A stretch of 64,000 bases of DNA, taken from NCBI GenBank assembly GCA_002803225.1, contig NXFV01001958.1, positions 18,977 through 82,976 on the forward strand, given 5' to 3'. Under the pieces are notes generated by a model that did not search any database, was not told where the DNA came from, and saw nothing but the letters and a program-made list of their open reading frames with translations. Positions 10,743 through 20,344 of this stretch are shown here, piece by piece. This stretch comes from Gamarada debralockiae (lineage: Eukaryota; Ascomycota; Leotiomycetes; Helotiales; Hyphodiscaceae). Positions within the stretch are counted from its first letter, which is position 1. Every line of letters begins with the position of its first letter. The translations under genes and the position numbers were made by a program.

Positions 10743-11400
10743 CTAGTGGATTTTAACTGTTCTCCGTAGCCGTCGGAAAATCCTTGTCTTTTCCAGCTCG
10801 GGGCGTTCCTTATTCGCAGGCGACCTTGGAAGTGTTGCTGGCCGAAGGCATAAGATAATGTGTTCGTTGTAGAAGGCCTGGAACTGAGGGCCACATTGCG
10901 GTAGTCTCTTCCCCACCAGGAGTCCGAGGAGCCCAATCGAGATTGCCCTTGGCAATGGATATCAGGTAATGATATAAATGACCACAAAGCCTGCATTTGT
11001 GTATGTTCAAGGGTGTCTGGATGTGTAGTAATTCGATGCTTCTCTCTCGGCATATGTCGCAGTCCTTGTTGAATCATGCTCTCTGCCTATCAAGGACACG
11101 CGTTCGTATTGACCTTCTGAGGAAGGTTGATGGGGAAGCTTACGAGTTGCTGCCGCGCAATGATAGCTGTGCCTTTCCTGGGAAGGAAGACGTCGCCGAA
11201 ATGGGGGTTGTTCTCGATCCCACAGTGTTGCACCTGGAAGGCAATATCCTCTGAAAGCGGGAAGTTTTCATGGCCGGAGAGCGAGGAAGAACTGGCTTGG
11301 TTTCAATCTGCGGTGGAAAAAAGGAAGATACCAGGGCCGGGAAAACATGCTGACTCTTTACCCTGATCAACCAAGCACTCGCAATATCCCAATTTAGCAT
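10743..11400 (-). pseudogene. RING-like Cys/His fragment, decayed
   Basis: On the minus strand the frame reads ENFPLSEDIAFQVQHCGIENN...LPRKGTAIIARQQL, then a plausible intron (GTAAGC to TTGATAG, about 11090-11150). After it comes a Cys-rich block, CDICRERSIELLHIQTPLN followed by HKCRLCGHLYHY, that recalls part of a RING or other zinc-binding domain. A further block ending RRLRRTVKIH lies in another frame (stop at 10743). There is no complete RING spacing and no continuous frame. I can name neither the family nor a start. Confidence 0.3.
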
Positions 11401-12378
11401 TTTCTTTCCTTTCGCGATGATTATGGAAGTGGTCGTCTGAAATGACCTTGGGAAAAACTGTACAAGGAATGGAAAGTCCACTGGTATCGCAGCATGGAAC
11501 CAGTAAGCTGTGCTACCTGGCGGATTCGCCTCGAGAGTTAAGTATCTGGGAAACGGAATAGAAGACGCATTAACCGATCTAATTGATTGAAGCCACATTG
11601 AATGCGTTGTGACGGTCGTTGTCTTCCTCGATCAATTATCGTCGACTTCGGTAGTTCAGAAGATTGAGCAACTGAGCTTGGGTCGCCAAACGAAGCAGGA
11701 GATGAGATTCCAAATCCTTCAACTGAATTAGGTAGTTATTGTACAACATCCTTGGGCTCTGACTCCAGAAATGTTCCACTTAAGGGGGTAATTGGGCGTC
11801 TGTCTGCTGCAGCTCTTCCCAACCACGTTCATTAAGAGCATGCTCCCCGCTTCCAGACATTCTCGACGCATCTGAACATTCTATCTCGACAGATTACACA
11901 ATGACAAAGCTTCTTCTGTATTTCCTCGTACTCGTACAGGATTACTTCACGAGGTACTTGAGGTCACAGAGATTGGACTGCAAGAGCAAAGTATCACGGA
12001 TATAGCGGGGACATTTGAGACTCGATGCGAAGAGCAAAGAAAGAAGGTCTTCAGATCTCAGATTTGGAAGCATAAGCACGGATTGATCAGCCCTTTTTAG
12101 GATTTTTGAGATATGGATGTCTTTGTAAGGCTGATATACGTGCTGCGCGCACCTGCCGACACAGAAAGAGTCTCCTGGAAGCATTAACGAACACCAAGAT
12201 CTCCGTCAAGGCCAAAGAAGGTTTCGCCGTAAGATCTGATAATGGGATTCTCTTGTTTCAGAACGCGATCGTGGAAAATTTCCCATCTTGTGTAACGAAG
12301 ATGATCCACGCTGCTCATTTCCAGAAACTTCAACGAACTCGGAGGATCACTAAGATCTTCTCCACTGGTGAGGCGTTA
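11401..12378. other. non-coding or decayed stretch
   Basis: Short scattered frames only. Nothing recognisable up to the left end of the MITE at 12379. Confidence 0.4.
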
Positions 12379-12624
12379 TCTTCGCCTAAGAAAAAAGTGG
12401 CCGAAATTGGCACATACTTAACACTAAACGCCGTACTTCAGCAACTGCAAAACTTCCACAAAATATAATTAAATTCGCTGAAATTTGATTTCAGAGTTCT
12501 AAAGAAGTCAAACTATCTTCCAGCTAATTTTTAGTCATTTAACTACGGTTTTGTGGTTGTTCTTCGAGTCTGAAAGTAGGAAGTAGTTTTGGGAGGCACG
12601 GGCCACTTTTTTCTTAGACGAAGA
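12379..12624. mobile_element. MITE family B, copy 1 (246 bp)
   Basis: The left end reads TCTTCGCCTAAGAAAAAAG then TGGCCGAAATTGG; the right end is its inverse (GGGCCACTTTTTTCTTAG then ACGAAGA). The interior is AT-rich and aligns along its whole length to 53235-53490, sharing blocks such as CTAAAGAAGT, AATTTTT and CTGAAAGTAGG. Relative to copy 2 the right end lacks a short AATATCGG segment. No coding capacity. Two dispersed copies with terminal inverted repeats support a non-autonomous DNA transposon. The target duplication is unclear. Confidence 0.75.
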
Positions 12625-12911
12625 GGGCGTTCGTCCTGTTATGCGCGAGCACTTGTGGCAACATCCTGCGCGGAAGGATCCCGAGACGTCGAACGACGAA
12701 GCGTACAGAGTTCATGCCTGAAGAGCGTGCTTCATCTCGTTCATCACGAGTGACTCCGTCGGTTTAGCGCAAAGTTTAAAGGCCCCTTTCATTCGCTGAT
12801 CACGGATTTATGCAATGAATCGGATCTAGCCGGGGAATTTCGGAGGCCTGAATATTGAGGCAGAAACGACATTTAGTGGGACATTTCAGGCACAAATCGC
12901 TGACCTTATTT

Positions 12912-14275
12912 CTACAGTAAGAGCAGCCCATCAGATGTCGTCATTTTGACGGCAAAACCTCGCGAATCACCCCTCCCCTCCTCACAAACCTCATCGACGA
13001 TCCTGTAACTCGTATTGTTATGACGACTCAAATAATGGCCCACGGGATCCTCAGAAATTCCCCGGATGATGATCCAAATGCATTCATAGTAACTCACAAT
13101 CTTAAGGTTTCAGGTTTACAAAAGCTCATAGCTTTTCATATGGCCTTTTCTAAGTAGTAACCTGCAACAAGCACAGCAGGCTGAGCAGAATAGCGGGATA
13201 ACCGCATCTGCAAATTTGGAAGCAAAATAACTTGGGTTCAGTCTTCCCAGTCGATCTGATGATGAACTTGCATGATTTCTTGGAACATCGTTGCGCAACT
13301 CGATATGTACTGTAACCTCAACAGAAAACCTATGAGAGTGGGATATCGAAAAATTATCATCCCCGATCTCTCTCCATTGGCCGATAAGATTCTGCAGCTG
13401 TCAACGAAGAAACACGACATCGTTGATGAAGCTGTTTGGCTGTCTACTTGAGAAAGAAGACAAATCATTTTCTGGGCCGCCCACACCTTCTGTCATGCAC
13501 GTGTCAAAGCAACCATGAGAGGCCGCCCGAAATAATCCGTGGGGAGCTTGGCAGGATTGAAGAAATTGCGACATCGTAGGATGGCTGGATTTCCGAGCAT
13601 GAATCTCGAATGTTACGAAAACGATTCAGGCACGGTTCGAAATCGAAACGATCTTCAAAGTTTTCGTTAGGATGATAAGAGATCGACCTCTCGGGGAAAT
13701 GTGAGGACGAGGATCCCAAAGATTCCCAGGAACAGGAGAAAATTACGCAAAATCAGCAAGTTTATGGGAGCGGCCCGTACAAATATGCCAAGGAAGTGCC
13801 CGGACAGCGGATCCACGTTCCCTATGCGCTATTTTCTTTGGTTCGACAGCAGATGGCGTTCGACCAAACACTGCGCCTCGCCGAAGTCACTCAAGTGCGC
13901 TTTCAAAACCAAATCATGCTTCGATGGCCGCATGTCATCTTTTCATTCATCCAACTCGGCAACTGTTAGGCTGTTGCCCTCGCTGGCTGAAAAGGAGTAT
14001 TCCCATACGCCAGTGCCGGTCGGTCTGCGGTCCGCTCCTGCTCCAAATCCTTGAAATCGAGCACATCCTCCTCGAATCAGCATAGCGGGCCCGATTATTC
14101 GTGTCTTCTGCTGCACCAGAGAGAAAGTATCACATCGCTAGCACGGCCGCTATCGAAGGCTTTCCCAACCAACATCCCTGATCACCGACCGCTGCACCAG
14201 CTCCGCAATTCCATGCGCTATGATAAGTTGGCTAAATCAAGCGAAAATCGACAACGCATCAATGTCTCACAACAC
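12912..14275 (-). pseudogene. stop-ridden remnant of an unrecognised gene
   Basis: Minus-strand sequence reads as convincing protein broken by stops and frame changes. From about 14060 down it gives FSASEGNSLTVAELDE, a TGA, then KHDLVLKAHLSDFGEAQCLV, a TAG, then RIGNVDPLSGHFL and a hydrophobic LILRNFLLFLGIFGIL. Further down come SGMIIFRYPTLIGFLLRL and finally WIIIRGISEDPVGHYLSRHN, ending at 12912. The TGA and TAG could have arisen from CGA and CAG by C-to-T change, as in RIP. No family is recognised. There is no intact copy elsewhere in the window. Confidence 0.4.
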
Positions 14276-16018
14276 TAACCAGCTACGCGAAGTAGCATAA
14301 GTGAGCGACTCTCCCACACCCTCCTTCCACAACAAATTCCCATTTTCTGCTTCACATTCTTCCCATATGCCTCAAGCGTTCACCGCATCACAGGACCTTT
14401 CCTCTCGAAATTATTGTCTGCAACCACCCAAAACACTTGGACTATAACCTTATCAACGACATATAATTTCTACTGCAGCCGCTGGCATTAGTAGTCGACA
14501 ACAAACCCACAGAACGCACCATATCGACCCAAAGGAGATTCCAGAGAGATTTTCCGTTTCATTTAGGACCCAATGACTTGTACTCTGACCCTACCACCGG
14601 TTAGCATGACAGGATCAGGATTCGACCCAGAGAAGCTTTCCAGGACCAAGGCTGCCGCCAGGTATATTCTTTTTTTTCTTCACGCATTTGCTGCCATTTT
14701 GCAAGAGACCGAATATCATGTTGTTCGAGCACAATGTTTTTCCTTCTGTTTTAACGCAACATCCAACATCACCTGGACTTCCAAGGAACTCCATTTTGTC
14801 GGCTCTTCCCCACATTTCCAATGGTTGGATTCCAGAGGATTTCTTTCTTCGTGTGCCAGTCACGTTATACTGCCAAGGCCAGATCAGGTGACCCCACCCC
14901 AACTCCCTGTTTACCGGCCAATCCCGGCCTTCCGGCGAGATCCCAATGCGGCACGGGTAAGTATCACCCATCCCGACACTCTTTGCCGCCATGCACCAGA
15001 TTAGATGCATGCTCCGGAGATCCCATTGGCCATTGAGGACTTCCGTCCTATGGAGACCAATCAAGAATTGTTTCGAAGGTACATCCGTACCTTGAACATT
15101 GTGATTGCTACTAGCTGAATCACGTGGCGATCCATACTTCCGTAGTCATACGAGATGCGCGTCCGCAATTCCTGCCGACACATCATGTGACCCAGTTCGA
15201 GCCGTATTTGCCCTGGATCATCCTGTGCCCTGATGAGGCAAGGCCTACACATGAGGACAGTGTCTTGGTTGACGTTGCTCTTCGACATCCTGTCCGAGGT
15301 TTCATGCGTCCGCACCCAGGTACTCCATGCTCACATTGTAGTGTCCTTCGACAAACATCCACTGAAGGCCCCTGATGGATTTGTCACCTTGACAAGCCGT
15401 TGGATGAATGGACCATTTTTATTCCCGGACTCCGTGTGGACACTTCCGTGACCTACTCTGCCTTGAAATGGAAGTGACCGTTGCCAGCCGGTGATGAGAG
15501 GGTCTATCAGGCATTCATTCATGCCATTGAGTACGTACACCTGCTCAACGCCGACTACATAGTCTGGCTCGCTACTCCCTTTATTGGCGACGGAGAATAA
15601 ACTAACCATATGCCTTGTGCTTCTTCGTTACAGAGCCAAGTTCCTTTGGACCATTGGTAATCTGGAGCCCAAAATTGGATGCCTTGGATACCCTCCTTCC
15701 GTGGATGATGTCGAACTGTTGGCTCTTGACCTTTGTGTACTTCGACCAAGTCTGGTTCTCCCACTGCTGACTGTTCTTGGAACTCCTCCAGGCTCTAACT
15801 TGTACTATCGACACACCTGGTCTGTAAAGTAATCTATGCCCAATTGGTCTTGACAATTGCTGACCCAGTCATGCTGCAGGAACTTGGAACTGATGTTGTA
15901 CTGTGTTGTTTTATTTCATTTGTCTTGTGACTGGTTTTTCTCGAGTAGTGGCTGCACAGAACACTAACCCTGATCGTGTAGTGGCTTCAGCCTTTCAAAT
16001 GGGGCCACCTTCCGTGGA
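14276..16018 (+). other. long leader or decayed gene with coding-like islands
   Basis: Plus-strand islands look coding but do not join into one open frame: MTGSGFDPEKLSRTKAAAR (from about 14606) ending at a GTATAT donor; ILSALPHISNGWIPEDFFL (about 14790); APEIPLAIEDFRPMETNQEL (about 15011); LDEWTIFIPGLRVDTSVTY (about 15400); DERVYQAFIHAIEYVHLLNA (about 15493), followed by a donor GTACGT and a good intron end (ACTAACC...TTACAG at 15632); and AKFLWTIGNLEPKIGCLGY (about 15636). It may be an upstream decayed gene, or leader exons of the C2H2 gene at 16019. I cannot choose between these. Confidence 0.35.
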
Positions 16019-17823
16019 ATGCCTGGATTTTCTTTGCGTCACACAGAACCTAGCCAGGGACAAGAGAGTGGATTATTCTGGAACAACGAGTCTGGTGAAG
16101 GTCAACAGTACTCACACCAAGACCCAGCACATGCCCACAATGGATTTGATACTCTCCATTTCCACGTGAACAAGAATGGAACCGAAGGCACCATTTCAAG
16201 CAACAGAAGCCAGTGGAATGCTTCCCCAGCTCATGTTGAGCCTGAGCAAATGTCCCGTCTTCCATCCCAGGAATCCACAGGAGCACATGCCCAGAGAGCA
16301 AACCATGCATCCTCTTATGATCAGTCCCGATCTTCGAGGTTGTACGCAGCTCAGATCCCATGCATATCATCAAGATCAGATGTCACAGGTAGATCCAGCC
16401 CTGTAGACTCGGGTTTGTATACTCCGACCCACCAATTGGAATTTCAAGCTTTCGACAGCTTCTCTTTTCCGGGTTCAGAGGATGTATCCGCAGGGCACCC
16501 AATTTTCCACAGAGATTCCAACCATGGACTTCCACATTCCAGTGTTTCATTGAGTGCAGGACCATCTTTCAGTACTATGTTTGCCACTACGGATGACAAT
16601 TTTGCGTCGTTGCCCAATGGATCAAACAATCTGGCCAGCCATGTACCCGTTTCACAGGACTCCGTGATCTTTAACCCCAATACGATCATCGACACTGACT
16701 CTCCGACCTTGTGGAGTGACAACATTATCCTGGAATCTCAAAGATCATCACCTGCTCTACTCGAGGACTGGGTTCTCCCTCCCCCACAGATGATGACTTC
16801 AGCAACAAATAGCCCTTTGAACTACTCGCCAAGTCTTGAAGACCTATCCCCTAGGTACGTTCAGGACTTTCCAGATTTGGTGGATTTGCCCCCTTACACG
16901 ACTGGTGACAGGGTTATGAGAAAGCCGGTTGGCCCCAGGCAATCCAAAGTTGTAAGCGACTTGGCTTCCAGACAGCAGCGCATTCAAGGGACTTCCGAGA
17001 CATCCGATGAATCCTTTAGGGTAGGTCGCTCGAGTCTTGAGATTGACAACACTGCCCGGGATCATCCATTGTACCAGAATGTCGCCCCAAAGGCCGATGG
17101 ACTTTACCACTGCCCATGGGAAGGCCAGGACGGCTGCCAGCACAAGCCGGAGAAGCTCAAGTGCAACTACGAGTATGATCCTTTTCAATTCCTCTTCTCC
17201 CCCTCCACAATGCTAATTATGTTGTCTGTGTCAGCAAATTCGTGGACTCCCATTTGAAGCCATATCGATGCAAAGTTGTTGCTTGTGAGAACTCCCGTTT
17301 CTCTTCCACGGCCTGCCTCCTCCGTCATGAGCGTGAAGCCCACGCCATGCATGGACATGGCGACAAACCCTACCTCTGTACATATGAAGGATGCGAACGC
17401 GGTGTTACCGGAAATGGCTTCCCACGCCATTGGAATCTCCGGGACCACATGAAGCGGGTGCACAATGACCCAGGAACAACAACCAAGAGCAACGACAGTG
17501 GATCCCCTCCCCCTTCTAATCCTCCTACCAGAGGCAAGAAGCGTAAGGCCGAAGCCACTGAAGGTCCGTTTGTGGAGAAGGGCTTGAAGAGAATCACAAC
17601 GCCACCGGTCGTTACTGTCCAACCACAGGAGCCAAGCTTAATTGATCGTTATTCTCAAAGCGAACAAAGACTCCAGGAGATTGTCAAGCAACTCAATGAC
17701 CCAAGGAATACAAGCAACATGACATTGCTCCGCAGTGCCAGTGATTGCATCAAGGTAATGGCTCAGACAACCCAGCGCATCAATGCCGCTCCGGCCATGA
17801 ACTCCCAACAGCAGACCGGCTGA
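16019..17823 (+). CDS. C2H2 zinc-finger transcription factor
   Basis: join(16019..17172, 17235..17823), 580 residues, with a 62-bp intron (GTATGA...TGCTAATT...GTCAG). The N-terminal two thirds is Ser/Pro/Gln-rich and disordered. The finger region follows at about residues 360-480: a degenerate CPWEGQDGCQHKPEKLKCNY unit across the splice site, then YRCKVVACENSRFSSTACLL with RHEREAH, then YLCTYEGCERG with RHWNLRDHMKRVH. After it come a basic stretch (GKKRKAEA), a likely nuclear signal, and a helical C-terminus. The start is uncertain: an in-frame coding extension runs upstream to an acceptor (CACTAACCC...GTGTAG at about 15980), so a 5' exon may exist. Nuclear regulator; targets unknown. Confidence 0.8.
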
Positions 17824-17858
17824 AGGACTACACAACTCAATGGAATTGAAGGATTATT

Positions 17859-17952
17859 GTGAGTACCGAGGAATAACGGATCTTGATCCCCTCTACCCCT
17901 TGCCTTACTTTCCTTCACCTCATCGTTGCCATGCTAACTGTCTCGTCGACAG
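17859..17952 (+). other. intron in the 3' UTR of the C2H2 gene
   Basis: GTGAGTACC at 17859 and ATGCTAACTG...GTCGACAG ending at 17952 form a textbook fungal intron of 94 bp that starts 35 nt after the stop codon (17821-17823). It is inside no open frame, so it probably belongs to the 3' UTR. Confidence 0.6.
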
Positions 17953-18829
17953 AGAATACACGACTTTTACATGGCCATTTCGATCCCTGGATTTGATCAT
18001 AGTATAGCGGTTATCAGTACGCATACTTCCAAGGATATCGACAGTCAAGTCATGCAACCAGTCATGCACACAAGCCAGGATACATCCGTGTTAAGCCATG
18101 GACATTGCCGAGGATTTAAGCCAGGAGAGCCGATGGATTACCGTATGGATTCCCAGATGATGCCGTGGATATTTTCCGGGTGAAGAGCCACATGGATGCC
18201 GCACATGGAAGTTTACTGCCGCAAGGGAAAGAGATAGATAGAAGAAGGGTGCAGGGATCGGTAGATTGATTGCTATATGTTGTATTGCTTGCATGTGTGA
18301 TATTTGTTTGATTGTTCAGGGGCGGGACTCGAGGGAGAAGGTCATGGGGAATTGTGGAGGAAGATGGATAATGGATGAAGGATTGATAGATCATAGATTT
18401 TGCTTCTTCCAACAACAAACCACAAAAGTTACTTGCTGCCTTAGGCAGTTGTCCCTACCTTATCTCTTGTCATCATCGGTACTGGTCTCCATCTTCACTC
18501 TGCTGTGAAACCTTGTCTATGTACATGCAGACAATGTGATGCACTAGCAGATGAGGTACAATGTACTGCCAGGAATTACGCCATTCGTCCGAGTTTTGAG
18601 TGCTCCTTTTAGAAGTGAAGCTCCTGTCAGCCCTCTGATTTGAATTACCAACTTTATTTTCAGCCATTCAAGACAACGATATTGAAGAAAGGTATGTCCT
18701 GTCCGGATCCACATACCCAATCCCTAGGTTCAATTGAACAGCCCAGACCACAACTGGGAAAGAGAAGAACTTGAATGGTGACCACATGATTTCAAGAACA
18801 CGATTCGGCCGTTTCTAGTCGATTACGCC
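17953..18829. other. 3' UTR and intergenic, nothing else seen
   Basis: Downstream of the C2H2 gene; no coding frame with recognisable content. Confidence 0.4.
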
Positions 18830-19759
18830 GAGTTTTTGAAGGTAGGCCTTTCAAGGATATGCGATCTGGCTCATCTCGACAACTGCACAATCAGCGCTCC
18901 TGCTTGTTTCGCTGTCTTTTGCATCCAATTTCTCTGTGATAATATTAGGCTCATTGACTCCATCGGTGCTGGAGCCTGCACTGAGAATAGTTTGGGGCTG
19001 CTGGCGGTCGTAGTTCGTCTCCAGTATAAGGAAGTAGCAACACACGAAGGCTACACCCATCCCAGTGGCGCGCAACCACTATCAATATTTCAGTACTGTA
19101 ATACCAAGAAACGAAGAGGTTCTGCTTACGAGAGTCCACTTCTAGCCTTGTCTGGTATTGATGACAGCAGCAAAGACAGGAGCTAGCGTTCCTGAAGATG
19201 CCAGACTTAAACGATAGACGGCGAGAAACAAGGGCCGTTCGTTGGCAAACCAAATATCAGTCATGCTATTTTCGCATAATTTTTCCACAGGGGCTCCAAA
19301 GAATCCTTGTAAGATCTTCGTAGCCAAGTAAGGTGCGTTGGTCGTACACAAAGGTGTGATTCCCATTATTATGATCGAGACCCCCAATGATATGAAGTAA
19401 GCAGGATGCTTTCCATATTGCAACGCCAGAACCTGCCAGACAATGCAGCCCCAGCCATAGAAGAACATGGCTCCAGTCCCCGAAACTAAGTCGCTCACTG
19501 TGAGACTTGGGGCTTTGGCGATTGGAGTTGTAACACTATACACAGCAGAGGATGGAAAGACCATCATGACTGTGTACATGACGATGCATGAAGTTTGGAG
19601 CAGCTTCCGCTTTCATGACCAATTTAATGGATCTTCGGGGTCGTCTTGGGAAACGTCAGTTGATATTCCATATGGGAGGAAAAAGGACTATACCAGAGGG
19701 TAGTGGGACGTGAAGAACGTCTTGTGCTGCTGCGGAGTTATGTCCTCGATGACTGCCAT
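18830..19759 (-). pseudogene. N-terminal half of an MFS transporter, with nonsense changes
   Basis: From ATG at 19759 the leader ends DDPEDPLNWS, the usual pre-TM1 motif of fungal drug/nutrient MFS carriers, followed by an in-frame TGA (19613-19615) where KRK continues. The next segments are clear MFS helices: GTGAMFFYGWGCIVWQVLA, ISLGVSIIIMGITPLCT, and the loop LQGFFGAPVEKLCENSMTDI. QG then TAG (19142-19144) then KW sits where the family has a Trp. After an intron (GTAAGC...GGTGTAG) the helix FVCCYFLILETNYDR follows. The sequence stops about halfway: helices 7-12 are missing. CGA to TGA and TGG to TAG both fit C-to-T / G-to-A mutation. Confidence 0.7.
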
Positions 19760-20344
19760 GATGACAAGTTCTCAAGTGTGAAGGAATGAATAGCTCAAAG
19801 GAATAGCAAAAAGATATCGAGATCTAGAGCTGATTAGGGTCGAGATGCTGGTCACTCTAGGCCGTCTGCGCTTGCACGGCCAGATATGAGAGATAGGACA
19901 GCCCTTTGGGGCCTACTTTAGTATCAAGCGCTAAGAGCGGGAGGGAACCGTTCAAGGATATTGGTAGTACATGCTTCAACAGCGCATTAAATCACCCATC
20001 TGTAGAGGACACTGTGGAAATCCTTGAATTGCTGTGACGCGTATTACTGGAAGCGGGAGGTGGATCTACCGGATGCAACTGTAGTTGATAAAAAATCGTC
20101 AAAGGCAAACCGAACCTCGCCCGCACAGTTATTAAAGTCTCCGTACTGCAGATAACACCATGCATCGTCCATCTGAGATTCCAACACTACTCCTTTTCGA
20201 GCGATTAAAGCCTCAATCTTGGGGGGGTTTTTTATATCAAGGGCCGTCTGACTCTAGGTCTTCTCAATCGCTCATACACCATGGATGGATGATTGGAAGG
20301 CTTTCGTGGGGTGGTCTCCCACTTTGGTGGCTGAGCCTGTCCAA
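19760..20344. other. intergenic, nothing recognised
   Basis: Lies between the MFS remnant and the 3' end of the Zn2Cys6 gene. No coding frame of note. Confidence 0.5.

Noticed and set aside
14615..15064. 149-codon minus-strand open frame
   Set aside because: Trp/Gly-rich composition is the reverse complement of Pro/Ser-rich plus-strand sequence, and better coding-like islands lie on the plus strand.
16050..17188. Minus-strand open frames opposite the C2H2 gene
   Set aside because: They are shadows of the well-supported plus-strand protein.
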